DNA of 64,000 bases from DASUPK01 sp963801055 (GCA_963801055.1 CAWDDE010000009.1:23392-87391), one strand, 5' to 3'; positions 1 through 8,941 are shown, counted from the stretch's first letter. The notes: generated by a model from the letters alone, not told the origin. Program-made: numbers and translations.

Positions 1-53
1 GGCCGCGGCGTGATTCGCGTAGCCCCCGGACGCGAAGCGGAGGAGGCGAAGCG

Positions 54-357
54 ATGATGATGGGCCTCGGCGACAAGCTCCGCGATCTCTTCGGGGTCGG
101 CGACGGTTCGCTCCATCCCGACGGACTCGCCGAGCTCCACGTCGGCGACGCGAGCTACGACGATTGGGACGTGGTGCGCGACTTCGAGGAGCTTGGAGAC
201 GGCCCGCGCCTGGCGCCAGCAGCTCACCGATGCCGGCCTGGAGGCCGTGATCACCTCGGATCACCCGCTCAACGAGTATGGCCGCGGCGACATCGCCCTT
301 CGCGTGCCGCCGGGCCGCTGGAGCGAGGCGAACGAGCTGCTCGACGAGCCTCTCTAG
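54..357 (+). pseudogene. Small conserved protein (DUF2007-like tail), frameshifted
   Basis: Reading from the ATG cluster at 54-60 gives an N-terminus MGLGDKLRDLFGVGDG, acidic and soluble. Near 195 the frame breaks, and the next frame continues with LETARAWRQQLTDAGLEAV and ends LLDEPL-stop at 355-357. If one extra G in the run at 195-196 is removed, the two halves join as FEELETARAW and give about 100 residues. The second half has the look of DUF2007-type signal-transducing domains (helix, short strand, then an A-x-x-A-x-x-L-L end), but that family call is tentative. It converges on the RDD gene, overlapping it by 4 bases. Either a consensus error or a recent mutation explains the break. Confidence 0.5.
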
Positions 358-1274
358 GCCAGGTCCTTGTCCAGCTCCGGGTCCGCGTAACAGACGACCG
401 TGTGGGCGCGGCGGTCCGGCCAGCCGCGCCTCTCGCGGTCGAAGAGGACGCCCCAGAAGCCGAGCAGCAAGGGCAGAGCCGAGATCGGCAGCCAGATCAC
501 GCGCCGCAATGCCTGGCCCGGCCTGACGGGCTGCCCGTCCTCGGAGAGCATCCGGATGGCGACGAAGGACATCCCGGGCGTCCGCCCGGCGCCGGACCAG
601 AAGATCACCAGGTAGGCGATCGCAATCAGGGACCACGCGGTGAAGCCGAGCGCGATCACCGCGGTCCCTGCGTGCTGATCCCCCGACTGGAAAATCGAAA
701 TCAGGAACGCGATCGCCGCCGTGATCAGTAGGAGGGAGCCGTAGACGACGCCAGCATCGATGCCGAGCGCGAGCAGCCTGCTGAACGCGCCGGCGTAGAT
801 CGGGCGGCGCTCCCGCATCGGCCGGCGGAGCATGCGTCGGGCCACCCGCTCGAGGACGGTGTCGATTCGTCTAGCCGCGCTCCTCACCCCGCGCCGCAGG
901 TCCTCGACCATGCCGATCCCCTGTTTGGCGATCGCGGCCCGGACCTCGGGCGCGTCGGCGACCCGCTCGACGAGCTTCTGCGCCTCGTCGCTCTCCAGGA
1001 CCTTGTCCCAGACGCGCTTCGTCGTCTCGTTGTCCAGGAACCTCTCGGTGGCCTTCGCGGCGGTCTCGCTGTCGAGGGCGCGATCGACGCCGCGATCCAC
1101 GGCTCGATCGAGGCCCAATCGCCTCGCCACGCCGCGTGCGCCGCTGAAACCGGCGCGGGCCGCCGACTCGAGCAGCGAGCCGACGGTGCCGTTGGAGGGC
1201 GGATCCACTCGCGGTGAGGGGTCCGGACGCTCCTCCGGGGTGTCCGACTCCGATGCGGGGGGTCGTGCCGCCAT
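354..1274 (-). CDS. RDD family membrane protein
   Basis: About 306 residues. The first 150 are soluble and charged, rich in Ala, Arg and Glu with repeated RGVDRAL-type segments. The C-terminal 150 form an RDD domain: RPIYAGAFSRLLALGIDAG (the Arg/Asp signature), two long hydrophobic helices around ITAAIAFLISIF and LIAIAYLVIFWSGAGRTPG, then a third near LPISALPLLLGFWGVLFD. The family is known for three membrane helices and poorly defined transport or accessory roles. I chose the ATG at 1274; a TTG at 1286 in the same frame is also possible. That start lies on top of the start of the divergent glutamate decarboxylase, so one of the two must begin further in. Confidence 0.8.
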   Translation of the reverse strand: MAARPPASESDTPEERPDPSPRVDPPSNGTVGSLLESAARAGFSGARGVARRLGLDRAVDRGVDRALDSETAAKATERFLDNETTKRVWDKVLESDEAQKLVERVADAPEVRAAIAKQGIGMVEDLRRGVRSAARRIDTVLERVARRMLRRPMRERRPIYAGAFSRLLALGIDAGVVYGSLLLITAAIAFLISIFQSGDQHAGTAVIALGFTAWSLIAIAYLVIFWSGAGRTPGMSFVAIRMLSEDGQPVRPGQALRRVIWLPISALPLLLGFWGVLFDRERRGWPDRRAHTVVCYADPELDKDLA

Positions 1275-2684
1275 GCCTGTGAACAAGCCTCAGAGTAGTG
1301 TCCGCTCCGTGGCGTCGAGGGAGAAGGATCTCAGCGAGCGCATGATGCTCCGGCGCGCGCGCTTCATCGGCGAGCCGGCACCTGACCACAAGCTCCCTGA
1401 CGACCCGATGGATCCGGTCGACGCGAAGTACCTGATCGAGGAGGAGCTGTTCCTGGACGGCGACCCCGAGCGGAACCTCGCCACCTTCGTCACCACCTGG
1501 ATGGGCCCGGACGTCACGGAGCTGATCGGCCAGAACCTCTACCGGAACTTCATCGACCACGCCGAGTACCCGCAGACGGCGGAGATCGAGCAGCGCTGCA
1601 TCAGGATGCTCGCCGACCTCTTCCAAGCCCCCGGCGAGACGATGGGCGCTCGCACCCAGGGCTCCTCCGAGGCGATCATGCTCGGCGCTCTGGCGATGAA
1701 GTGGAAGTGGCGGGGTCGCCGAGAAGCGGCGAAGGAGGACACGAGCAAGCCCAACCTGATCTTCGGCGGCGACGTCCACGTCGTCTGGGAGAAGTTCTGC
1801 CGCTACTTCGACGTCGAGCCCCGGATCGTGCCGCTGCAGGACGACAAGATCGTGATCGGGCCGGAGGACGTCGAGCCGCACATCGACGAGAACACGATCG
1901 GCGTCGCGGCGGTCCTGGGGACCACCTTCACCGGCCACGCGGATGACATCGTCGGCATCAATGACCTGCTGGTGAAGGTCAAGAACGAGAAGGGCCTCGA
2001 CATCCCGCTGCACGTGGACGGTGCCAGCGGCGGCTTCGTCTGGCCCTTCCTCTACCCGCATTCCGAGTGGGACTTCCGCCTCGAGCAGGTCGCCTCGATC
2101 AACGCCTCGGGGCACAAGTTCGGCCTCGTCTACCCCGGTATCGGCTGGCTGATCTTCCGCAGCCCGGACTCCCTGCCCGAGGACCTGATCTTCTACGAGG
2201 ACTACCTGGGCAAGCGCGATGCGACCTTCACGCTCAATTTCTCGACCGGATCCGCGATGGTCCTCGCCCAGTACTTCAACTTCATCCGCTTCGGGCGCTC
2301 GGGCTACGAGCACCTGATGAAGCTGATGCAGAAGAACGCCGGGGAGCTTGCCAAGGGCATCGCGGACGTCGGGCCCTTCGAGCTGATCGGCGAGGGCGAG
2401 CAGCTGCCGCTCGTCGCCTGGAAGCTCAGCGGGGACCAGCCCTACGACGTGTTCGACGTGGCGTCACAGTTGGCCGCCGAGCGCGGCTGGATGGTCCCTG
2501 CCTACCACCTGCCGCCCAACGCGCAGGACGTGAAGCTGATGCGGGCACTGGTCAAGCTGACCCTCGGCTACTCGCAGGCCGAGAAGCTGGTCGAGGACCT
2601 CAAGACCGCCTGCGAGACGCTCGAGAAGAAGGGCGGCGTCGACGAGCACGCGCGCAAGCGCGTCCACACGTCGACCGGTTCTGA
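1273..2684 (+). CDS. gad: Glutamate decarboxylase (PLP-dependent), frameshift at last codon
   Basis: Converts L-glutamate to GABA and CO2 in the cytoplasm, consuming a proton. The protein begins MPVNKPQSSVRS and shows the whole type-II decarboxylase core: TQGSSEAIMLGALAMKWKW, the PLP-site Asp in HVDGASGGFV, and the Schiff-base lysine in NASGHKFGLVYPG. Length to HTSTG is about 470 residues, normal for bacterial GAD. The continuous reading frame runs on to 2925 across the opposite lipoprotein gene. A single missing T before 2682 would instead give STGF-stop, so I take TGA 2682-2684 as the true end. The start at 1273-1275 overlaps the start of the divergent RDD gene; a downstream GTG or Met is possible. 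Confidence 0.9.
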
Positions 2685-2691
2685 GCCGAAG

Positions 2692-3186
2692 CTACGCCGG
2701 CAGCCAGGTGAAGCGGATGCTCTGGCCGCCCTGGGTGCAGCTGACGAAGCGCGCGTCGGAGTGGACGTCGCGCTTCGCCGTGCAGGTGAAGCCCTCGACC
2801 GAGCAGGTGCGGTTGTAGCCCAGCGGCGACGTTCGGGTTGTCGACCGTGTTGCAGGTCTTGCCGTTCTGGTCCCAGGCCGTCGCCAGCGCGACGGCCGCC
2901 GCGCAGTCGAGCCCCGTGTACTTGAAGTCCTGGTAGGCGTCAGAGACCGTGCACGGGGCGGAGCCGCCCGTGCTCGTGGTCGTCGGCGCCGCTGCCTTCT
3001 TCTTGCCGCTCGTCGTGGTCGCCTGCGTCGTCGTCGCCTGCGTCGTGGTGGGGCGATCGGCGAGGTGGGCGATGGGATCGACACCTGGGTGGCCGTCTCG
3101 CCGCTCGGGTCCGAGCCACAGCCGGTGGGCGCGGCGAGCAGCGCGGCCGCGCTCAACATCAAGAGAAGGGATCGCCCTACCCGCAT
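2692..3186 (-). pseudogene. Secreted lipoprotein, Thr-rich linker and Cys-rich tail, two frameshifts
   Basis: Starts MRVGRSLLLMLSAAALLAA with a lipobox-like PTGC, so it is a candidate lipid-anchored exported protein. A Thr/Gln-rich linker (TTTQATTTQATTTSGKKKA) follows, then a domain of about 85 residues with at least five cysteines (SAPCTVSDAYQ, LDCAAAVALATAW, KTCNTVDN, RTCSVEGFTC, FVSCTQGG) ending IRFTWLPA. The pieces lie in different frames: one break in the C run near 3050-3053 and one in the G run near 2820. Both are single-base changes in homopolymers, so this is probably a working gene damaged in the consensus. Function unknown; it converges on glutamate decarboxylase. Confidence 0.65.
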
Positions 3187-3251
3187 CGGCCCGGCACTGT
3201 AGCTAGGTCGGGGAAAGCTCTTCCGCGAGCCGCTTCGTTCCCACTTCACGG

Positions 3252-3812
3252 CTAGGGCAGCGGCTCGAGGCCCTCGTCGAGCTCGACCCCGAAGCTGTTC
3301 ACCGCGAACGCGAGCATGTGGTAGTGGCCGACGACCATGGTCGCCTCGATCAGTTGCTCGGCGTCGTAGGTCTCGGCGAGCGTCCCCCATGTCGGGTCGG
3401 AGATCCGCGAATCCTGATGAAGCTCGTCGACGGCCCTGAGGAGAGCCGCGTCGTGCGTGCTCCAGCCGTCGGCGTCCGGGCCCTCGAGGACGCGATCGAT
3501 CGTCGCGCGGTCGATGCCGCCGTCGAGCGAGATCCGCACGTGCTGGCCCCATTCGTACGAGGAGTCGCAGAGGACAGCCGTGCGCAGGATGAGCAGCTCG
3601 CGGTCGCGGCCGGGGAGCCTGCCCGCCGTCAGCAGAAAGCCGCCGAACGGCAACCAGGCGCGGAAGAGGTCGGGGTGCTGCGCGAAGGTCGGGAAGATGT
3701 TGTTCTCGCCCAGCCGCTGGTCGGTTCCGGGCGGGGTCGCCTCCAGGATCCGCTCGAGGTCGCCCTTCCACTCCGAGGGAGGTAGCGGCGGAATCCGCGG
3801 ATCCGGGCTCAT
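3252..3812 (-). CDS. Carboxymuconolactone decarboxylase / AhpD-like protein
   Basis: 186 residues beginning MSPDPRIPPLPPSEW. The central part LPGRDRELLILRTAVLCDSSYEWGQH matches the CMD/AhpD helical core, which forms all-alpha trimers or hexamers in the cytoplasm. AhpD-type peroxidase partners use a CxxC redox pair; here only a single cysteine is present in the CDSSYEW segment, so a classical AhpD disulfide reductase role is unlikely. These single-Cys paralogs are common in Actinobacteria and usually unassigned. It stands alone between the lipoprotein and the exonuclease gene, which it faces divergently with about 45 bases between. Confidence 0.8.
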   Translation of the reverse strand: MSPDPRIPPLPPSEWKGDLERILEATPPGTDQRLGENNIFPTFAQHPDLFRAWLPFGGFLLTAGRLPGRDRELLILRTAVLCDSSYEWGQHVRISLDGGIDRATIDRVLEGPDADGWSTHDAALLRAVDELHQDSRISDPTWGTLAETYDAEQLIEATMVVGHYHMLAFAVNSFGVELDEGLEPLP

Positions 3813-3858
3813 CTCGGGGCGACCTTAACGACTCGGCGACAAAGGACGACTCGGCGCG

Positions 3859-4776
3859 GTGGCGCTGCCCGACATTCTCCGGCGCGCGTCTAGCGTTAGC
3901 GTCCGGGGCGTGCCACGCCCCCTGCTCGCGGTCGATGCCCCCTCGATGCTGTTCCGGGCGTTCTACGCGCTGCCAAAGTCGATCAAGGGACCGGACGGCA
4001 ATCCGGTCAACGCGCTGCTCGGCACCGCCAACCTGATCCTCCGCGAGGTCGAGACACACGACCCGCGGGCCGTGGTGCTCTGCTTCGGCCCCGATGCCGC
4101 CGCTTACCGACTGGAGCTCTTCCCCGCCTACCACGCCGACCGCGAGGCGGCCTTCCCGGACGAGCTGCGGCCGCAGTGGGAGGACTCCGCCGACTTCTTC
4201 GGCGCCTTCGGCTGGAAGATCGCGACGAGCGAGACCCTGGAGGCGGACGACCTGCTCGGTTCCCTGGCCGAGAAGGAGCGGAGGGCGGGCGGCCGCAGCC
4301 TGCTGATGACCGGCGATCGCGACATGTTCCAGTGCGCGAGCGGCTCGACCAAGGTCCTCTACGTCAGCACCGGCACGCAGGGCGGGCAGCCGATGGGTCC
4401 GGCGGAGGTGAAGGAGCGCTACGGGATCCCACCGAAGCTGGTCCCCGACCTGATCGCGCTCCGCGGCGATCCTTCCGACGGTATTCCGGGAGCCAAGGGC
4501 GTCGGCGAGAAGACGGCCGTGGAGCTGCTCCGCAAGCACGGACCCCTCGAGAAGGTTCTGGACGCCGCCATCAGGGAGGTGCGCCCGGCGCTGCGCATGG
4601 CACTTGTCGGCGACCGGGACCAGCTGCTCGCCTTCAAGGACGTCGCCACCCTGCGAACCGCGAAGGTCAGCCGCCCCCGAGACAAGCGCACCGACTACCG
4701 AGGCGCTGCCAAAGCGGCTCGCGAGCGCGGCATGAACCGACTCGCCGAGCGGCTGCTGGATAAGGCGCGGTCCTAG
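3859..4776 (+). CDS. 5'-3' exonuclease (DNA polymerase I N-terminal domain-like)
   Basis: Stand-alone flap/5'-3' exonuclease of up to 305 residues. It carries the metal-binding acidic motifs of the PIN-like fold: LLAVDAPSMLFRAFYALP near the N-terminus, ETLEADDLLGSLA and LLMTGDRDMFQ in the middle, then the helix-hairpin-helix region LRGDPSDGIPGAKGVGEKTA that binds duplex DNA. The polymerase domain is absent, as in many actinobacterial paralogs used in RNA-primer or flap removal. GTG 3859 is the first start; the conserved part begins only at the GTG at 3910 (VPRPLLAVDAP), which may be the real start. A strong hairpin follows the stop. Confidence 0.88.
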   Translation: MALPDILRRASSVSVRGVPRPLLAVDAPSMLFRAFYALPKSIKGPDGNPVNALLGTANLILREVETHDPRAVVLCFGPDAAAYRLELFPAYHADREAAFPDELRPQWEDSADFFGAFGWKIATSETLEADDLLGSLAEKERRAGGRSLLMTGDRDMFQCASGSTKVLYVSTGTQGGQPMGPAEVKERYGIPPKLVPDLIALRGDPSDGIPGAKGVGEKTAVELLRKHGPLEKVLDAAIREVRPALRMALVGDRDQLLAFKDVATLRTAKVSRPRDKRTDYRGAAKAARERGMNRLAERLLDKARS

Positions 4777-4784
4777 ATACGAGA

Positions 4785-4808
4785 AGCGCCCCGCCGGGGC
4801 GGGGCGCT
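4785..4808 (+). terminator. GC-rich terminator hairpin
   Basis: Perfect inverted repeat AGCGCCCCGCC-GG-GGCGGGGCGCT, an 11-bp stem 9 bases after the exonuclease stop. There is no T-run, as is usual in high-GC actinobacteria. It lies between two convergent genes and could serve both strands. Confidence 0.7.
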
Positions 4809-4967
4809 ATGGGTGCTGCAGGGAGGAGAGGTATTTATGTGTCGGTCGAACTGAGTGGGCCGCTGGGAATCACCTAGAACGCGGCCGATACTGCGCCGAC
4901 CTGATTCGAGAGTAGGTCGCGGCCGGCAAACGGCAAGGGAATCGCCGGGATTGGTGGGCCGCACTCG

Positions 4968-4997
4968 GTTATGGACCTCATAACCGCTGGTTATGAG
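4968..4997. promoter_or_regulatory. Triple GGTTATG inverted-repeat site
   Basis: Three copies of the heptamer GGTTATG in alternating orientation: 4968-4974 forward, 4979-4985 reverse (CATAACC), 4989-4995 forward. The last two form a perfect 9-bp palindrome CTCATAACC-GCT-GGTTATGAG. It lies just past the 3' end of the LysR gene. AT-rich symmetrical sites like this usually bind a dimeric regulator, but no target gene is obvious. Confidence 0.35.
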
Positions 4998-5001
4998 CGA
5001 C

Positions 5002-5949
5002 TCAGGGCCGGCGGCGCCGGATGAAGTCAACGAAGTCGCGATCCTGGCGCGCGAGCGAAGCGAGCGAGCGGCAGATGACGACGAACCCCCGCGGAAAACT
5101 CAGCCCCGTAACGGGCCGGCGGTGGAGGCGATCCCGAGCCTCGTCCAATGAGAGCGCGGAGAGCAGGACCGGGGCCGAACGCTGGAGCGCCTCGCGCTTC
5201 GCCACCGCGGTGCTCGCTGCCTCGATCAGCGGCTCGGCGAGTGAGAGGCCACGCTCAGCCAGCTCGGCCTCGACGCAGAGGCGAACGTGGGCATCACGGT
5301 CCCGCATGACCATCGGGGTGGCCAGAAAGCGCTCCTGGGGCACCTGCCTGCGCCGGTACCAGTCGTGGTCCTGCGGGACCGCCAGCACCACCTCGTCCTC
5401 GAGCAACTCGAGCTCCTCCAACTCGTCGACTCCGTCCTGCAGCCCGTGCGGCCCGGCCGCGGCGATGCCGATCGATGCCCGGCCCTCCGCCACCATCCCG
5501 CGCACCGCGTTGGAGTTGGCGATCGTGAGCTGGACCGATGGGCGCCGGCCGTCGGCCTGGTAGGCGACGAGCTCGGGCGGGAGGAAGAACTCAGCGATTG
5601 TGTGGCTCACGGCGAGCTCGATCGGCGCCTGCTCACTCGGGGCCGATTCGAGCACCGATTCCACGACGTCCGCCTGCTGTAGCAGGCGGCGGGCCTCCGG
5701 GTAGAGGCGGCGGCCGGCGGCCGTCGGCACCACGCCCCGCCGCGAGCGCTCGAGCAGCTTGGTGCCTGCCGCGGCCTCGAGCGCCCGCAATCGCTTCGAG
5801 AGCGCCGGCTGGCTGATCTTCAGGGAGACCGCGGCGCGGCCCAGGGTCCCGAGATCGACCGCGGCGCAGAAGGCGCGCAGTTCGGCGATCTCGGGACCGC
5901 GAATCGTTCGTTTGGCCTGCTTCGGCTGACCTACACGCTTGGTTGCCAC
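5002..5949 (-). CDS. LysR family transcriptional regulator
   Basis: About 315 residues. The N-terminal winged helix-turn-helix is clear: IAELRAFCAAVDLGTLGRAA followed by SLKISQPALSKRLRALE. The C-terminal part is the periplasmic-binding-protein-like effector domain (PIELAVSHTIAEFFLPPELV onward), ending FVDFIRRRRP. I chose the GTG at 5949 (VATKRVGQPKQ), because longer versions run into the divergent radical SAM gene and look non-protein-like. GATTAT lies a few bases before this GTG, so the transcript may be leaderless. LysR genes usually control the gene divergent to them, here the radical SAM operon; that is inference from position. Confidence 0.85.
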   Translation of the reverse strand: MATKRVGQPKQAKRTIRGPEIAELRAFCAAVDLGTLGRAAVSLKISQPALSKRLRALEAAAGTKLLERSRRGVVPTAAGRRLYPEARRLLQQADVVESVLESAPSEQAPIELAVSHTIAEFFLPPELVAYQADGRRPSVQLTIANSNAVRGMVAEGRASIGIAAAGPHGLQDGVDELEELELLEDEVVLAVPQDHDWYRRRQVPQERFLATPMVMRDRDAHVRLCVEAELAERGLSLAEPLIEAASTAVAKREALQRSAPVLLSALSLDEARDRLHRRPVTGLSFPRGFVVICRSLASLARQDRDFVDFIRRRRP

Positions 5950-6014
5950 ACCATAATCGTGGCGTACGCGGCGTTGCTGGTGAACCGATTCCTGATAAGA
6001 CGCGGTCGTAGAAA

Positions 6015-7469
6015 GTGGCGACGCGATCCGGCCAGCAGACTCCGACCGATTCCGCTTCGGCCGGTGATCGATTCCTGGGGTCCACGACCTCGATCTGCCC
6101 ACGGTGCAGGCGGCTGCTGAGCGCTCGCCTCCTCGAGCGCGAGGGACGCGTCGTGCTCTCCCGCATCTGCCCAGAGCACGGTCCGTTCGAGGCGGTCGTC
6201 TACGGGGATGCGGAGCGCTATCTCGAGATCCAGCGTTTCAACAAGCCGGGCCAGATGCCGCTGAGGCGCCAGACGCCGAGCTCCCGCGGCTGTCCTCACG
6301 ACTGCGGGATCTGCCCAGAGCACACACAGCACACCTGCCTTGGGATCATCGAGGTGAACACGGCCTGCAACCTCGACTGCCCCATCTGCTTTGCCGACTC
6401 GGGCACCGGGCCCCAAGAGCACGGTTTCTCTCTCAGCCTCGATCAGGTGAAGTCGATGCTGGATGCCTTCGTCCGCGCCGAGGGCGAGCCCGAGTCGGTG
6501 CAGCTCTCAGGGGGCGAGCCCTCGATTCACCCGGAGATTCTCGAGATGCTGCGGGCGGCGCGCGATCGCGGAATCCAGCTGGTGATGCTGAACACCAACG
6601 GGATCCGCCTGGCACGCGATCCGCGCTTCGCCCCCGCGCTTGCCGATATCGGGGTCCACGTCTACCTCCAGTTCGACGGCTTCACCGACGCGACCCAGTT
6701 GGCGATCCGAGGCAGGCCCCTGACCGAGGAAAAGCTACGTGCCGTCGATCGCTGCGGCGAGGCGGGAGTCAGCGTCTCGCTGGCCGTGGCGGTGGAGCGC
6801 GGGGTCAACGAGCAGGAGGTCGGGAAGATCGTGCGCTTCGGAATCGAGCACCCGGCGGTGACCGGCGTCTTCTTCCAGCCGGTCACTCACTCCGGCCGCT
6901 TTCGCCCAGACTCCAATCCGCTCGACAAGCTGACCAACCCCGACGTGATCGACGCCATCTGTGAGCAGCTCCCCGAGTGGTTTCGCGCGGACGACTTCGT
7001 CCCGGTTCCATGCTGCTCCCCGACCTGCCGCTCCGCCACCTTCGCCCTCTATGACGGCGAGGACCTGGTGCCGCTGCCGCGGCTCGTCGATGTCGAGCAG
7101 TACCTCGACTACGTCACCAACCGCGCCGTGCCTGACCCCGAGATTCGCCAGGCGCTGGAGGGCCTCTGGTCGGCGAAGGCGGCAGGCGGCAGTGGTCCGG
7201 TAGCCGAGCGCCTGGACTGCGTCGCCTGCGCCACCGGGATGCCCCCTGAGCTGCGCGAGGTCGCGGCGCGGGGCTTCATGATCGTGGTTCAGGACTTTCA
7301 GGATCCCTACACACTCGACGTGGAGAAGCTCCGCAAGTGCTGCGTGTCCGAGATCACGCCCGACGGTCGGCTGATCCCCTTCTGCGCCTACAACTCCGTC
7401 GGTTACCGCGAGCAGGTCCGCCTCGAGATGTCCCGAGCCAACGGCAACGGGTACGGAGCGCGCCGGTGA
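6015..7469 (+). CDS. Radical SAM protein, Tes/MJ0619-like
   Basis: 484 residues. An N-terminal zinc-finger-like segment (SICPRCRRLL ... RICPEHGPFEA) is followed by GCPHDCGICPEHTQHTCLG, and then by the radical SAM triad NTACNLDCPICFADS that holds the SAM-binding [4Fe-4S] cluster. More cysteines follow (VPCCSPTCRSATFAL, LDCVACATGMP, LRKCCVSEI), which suggests extra iron-sulfur clusters. This pattern is that of the MJ0619/Tes family, whose archaeal members join lipid tails to make tetraethers; bacterial relatives are implicated in membrane-spanning or modified lipids. The substrate here is unknown. Start is a GTG with a weak ribosome site. It overlaps the next gene by 4 bases, so an operon is likely. 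Confidence 0.82.
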   Translation: MATRSGQQTPTDSASAGDRFLGSTTSICPRCRRLLSARLLEREGRVVLSRICPEHGPFEAVVYGDAERYLEIQRFNKPGQMPLRRQTPSSRGCPHDCGICPEHTQHTCLGIIEVNTACNLDCPICFADSGTGPQEHGFSLSLDQVKSMLDAFVRAEGEPESVQLSGGEPSIHPEILEMLRAARDRGIQLVMLNTNGIRLARDPRFAPALADIGVHVYLQFDGFTDATQLAIRGRPLTEEKLRAVDRCGEAGVSVSLAVAVERGVNEQEVGKIVRFGIEHPAVTGVFFQPVTHSGRFRPDSNPLDKLTNPDVIDAICEQLPEWFRADDFVPVPCCSPTCRSATFALYDGEDLVPLPRLVDVEQYLDYVTNRAVPDPEIRQALEGLWSAKAAGGSGPVAERLDCVACATGMPPELREVAARGFMIVVQDFQDPYTLDVEKLRKCCVSEITPDGRLIPFCAYNSVGYREQVRLEMSRANGNGYGARR

Positions 7470-8305
7470 GCAGCTCGGGAGCGCAACGAATCGGGGCGCT
7501 TCCCGAATTCGATGAGTTGCTTGCGACGGGTGACGCCAAGGCCTGCTGCTCCGCGCTCTACGAGCACCCAGCGGTTCGCTGGCTGTTGGGCGATGAGCTT
7601 CACCCCGGTGGCGAAGCGACCACGCGCCGCGCACTGGAGCTGATCGGACTCGCTGCCGGTGAGGGCCTGCTCGACGTCGCGTCCGGAACAGGCGCCTCGG
7701 CGATCCTTGCAGCACGCGAGTTCGGCTCCATCGTCACCGGCATCGACTACGGCACCGAGGCGGTCGGTCGCGCACAGTCGGAGGCCGATGCCGCGGGCCT
7801 CCGCGACCAAGTGGCGTTCATCGTCGGAGATGCCGAGGCGCTGCCCTACGGCGACGGCGAGTTCGACGCGGTGCTCTGCGAGTGCTCCCTCTGCACCTTT
7901 CCGGACAAGGCGAGAGCGATCGCAGAGATGCGCCGCGTGCTCAGGCCCGGCGGGCGAGTGGCGATCTCGGACGTGGTGGTCGATCCAGAGGGACTCCCAG
8001 CGGAGCTCACTGGCCCGCTGGCGACGATCGCCTGCGTGGGCTCAGCGCTGCCTGCGTCCGGTTATCGGGAGCTGCTCGTTGCGGCGGGATTCCGCCCGAT
8101 CGCCGTCGAGTCCCGCGCCGAGGACGCGGCGGAACTTGCGCAGCGAGTGGAGGACCGGCTTCGGGGGGCGCGGCTGCTGGGCCTTGACCGGGCCGCGGGC
8201 TCACCGATCGAAATTGGCATTGCGATCGAGCTAGTCGGGGCCGCGAGGCGGGCGATCTCCGAGGGCGCGCTCGGCTATGCGATCCTCGCCGCTTCCCGCC
8301 GATGA
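7466..8305 (+). CDS. Class I SAM-dependent methyltransferase
   Basis: 279 residues from the GTG in the GTGA overlap with the radical SAM gene. The Rossmann SAM motif I is LLDVASGTGASAILAA, motif II region FIVGDAEALPYGDGEFD, and post-motif MRRVLRPGGRVAISDVVV, as in UbiE/ArsM-like methyltransferases. An N-terminal AKACCSALYEHPAVRWLLG contains paired cysteines, seen in arsenite methyltransferase-like proteins, so metalloid or lipid substrates are both possible. Tight coupling to the radical SAM protein and to the following SRPBCC protein suggests a shared product. The substrate cannot be read from sequence. Confidence 0.82.
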   Translation: MSSSGAQRIGALPEFDELLATGDAKACCSALYEHPAVRWLLGDELHPGGEATTRRALELIGLAAGEGLLDVASGTGASAILAAREFGSIVTGIDYGTEAVGRAQSEADAAGLRDQVAFIVGDAEALPYGDGEFDAVLCECSLCTFPDKARAIAEMRRVLRPGGRVAISDVVVDPEGLPAELTGPLATIACVGSALPASGYRELLVAAGFRPIAVESRAEDAAELAQRVEDRLRGARLLGLDRAAGSPIEIGIAIELVGAARRAISEGALGYAILAASRR

Positions 8306-8898
8306 CCGGCCTGTGGATCGCGGTCGGCGTGCTCGGTGTGCTCCTGGTCGGCGGCCTCGCCGGCGGGTTCCTTCTACTCGCCATGGGTCGGCTGCATCTC
8401 GACCTTGGTTGGGGCCGAAGCTTCCACGAGCTCGGCCCGATCGAGGTTCGGATCGGGGCACCGCGGGATCTCCTCTTCGAGATGATCAGAGAGCCGTATC
8501 TAGGCCACACCCCACGGCACGCCGGGATCGAAGTCCTGTCAAGGGGAAAAGACCTCGCCGTCGCCGTCCATCACACCAAGGTCCACTTCTACACCGCCCG
8601 CACGGTCGAAGCGGTCAAGTTCGAACCCCCGTCCCGGATCGGCTTCAGGCACCTTGCGGGCCCAGTCCCGCACGCGGCGGAGGAATTCGCCCTCGAGGAA
8701 GCGGATGGCGGCACCAAGCTGGGCTACAGCGGGGAGGTGGGAATCGACTTCTTCTTCCTCGGGCGGCTCGCCGGCCGTCACTGGGTACGGCCCCAGTGGG
8801 AGCGCGCCGTGCGCAAGGATCTCGAGGACCTCAAGCAGCGGGCGGAGCAGCTGGCAGCGCGTCGTCGATCGCGGCAGTCGCACCAGGTGACACCCTGA
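8302..8898 (+). CDS. Membrane-anchored SRPBCC (polyketide cyclase/START-like) protein
   Basis: 198 residues beginning MTGLWIAVGVLGVLLVGG, a single N-terminal membrane helix. The rest is a START-like hydrophobic pocket domain: LGPIEVRIGAPRDLLFEMI at the start of the fold and EFALEEADGGTKLGYSGEV in the later strands. Such domains bind lipids or polycyclic molecules. The ATG overlaps the methyltransferase stop (ATGA), so the radical SAM, methyltransferase and SRPBCC genes are translated together. A role in handling a hydrophobic membrane product is an inference from the fold and the anchor. Confidence 0.75.
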   Translation: MTGLWIAVGVLGVLLVGGLAGGFLLLAMGRLHLDLGWGRSFHELGPIEVRIGAPRDLLFEMIREPYLGHTPRHAGIEVLSRGKDLAVAVHHTKVHFYTARTVEAVKFEPPSRIGFRHLAGPVPHAAEEFALEEADGGTKLGYSGEVGIDFFFLGRLAGRHWVRPQWERAVRKDLEDLKQRAEQLAARRRSRQSHQVTP

Positions 8899-8941
8899 AG
8901 TTGGCCACGGCTACGCGCGCCGACCCAAGGCCGCCCTTCGC

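Noticed and set aside
3252..3812. AhpD alkylhydroperoxidase
   Set aside because: The redox CxxC is absent; only one cysteine is in the motif region.
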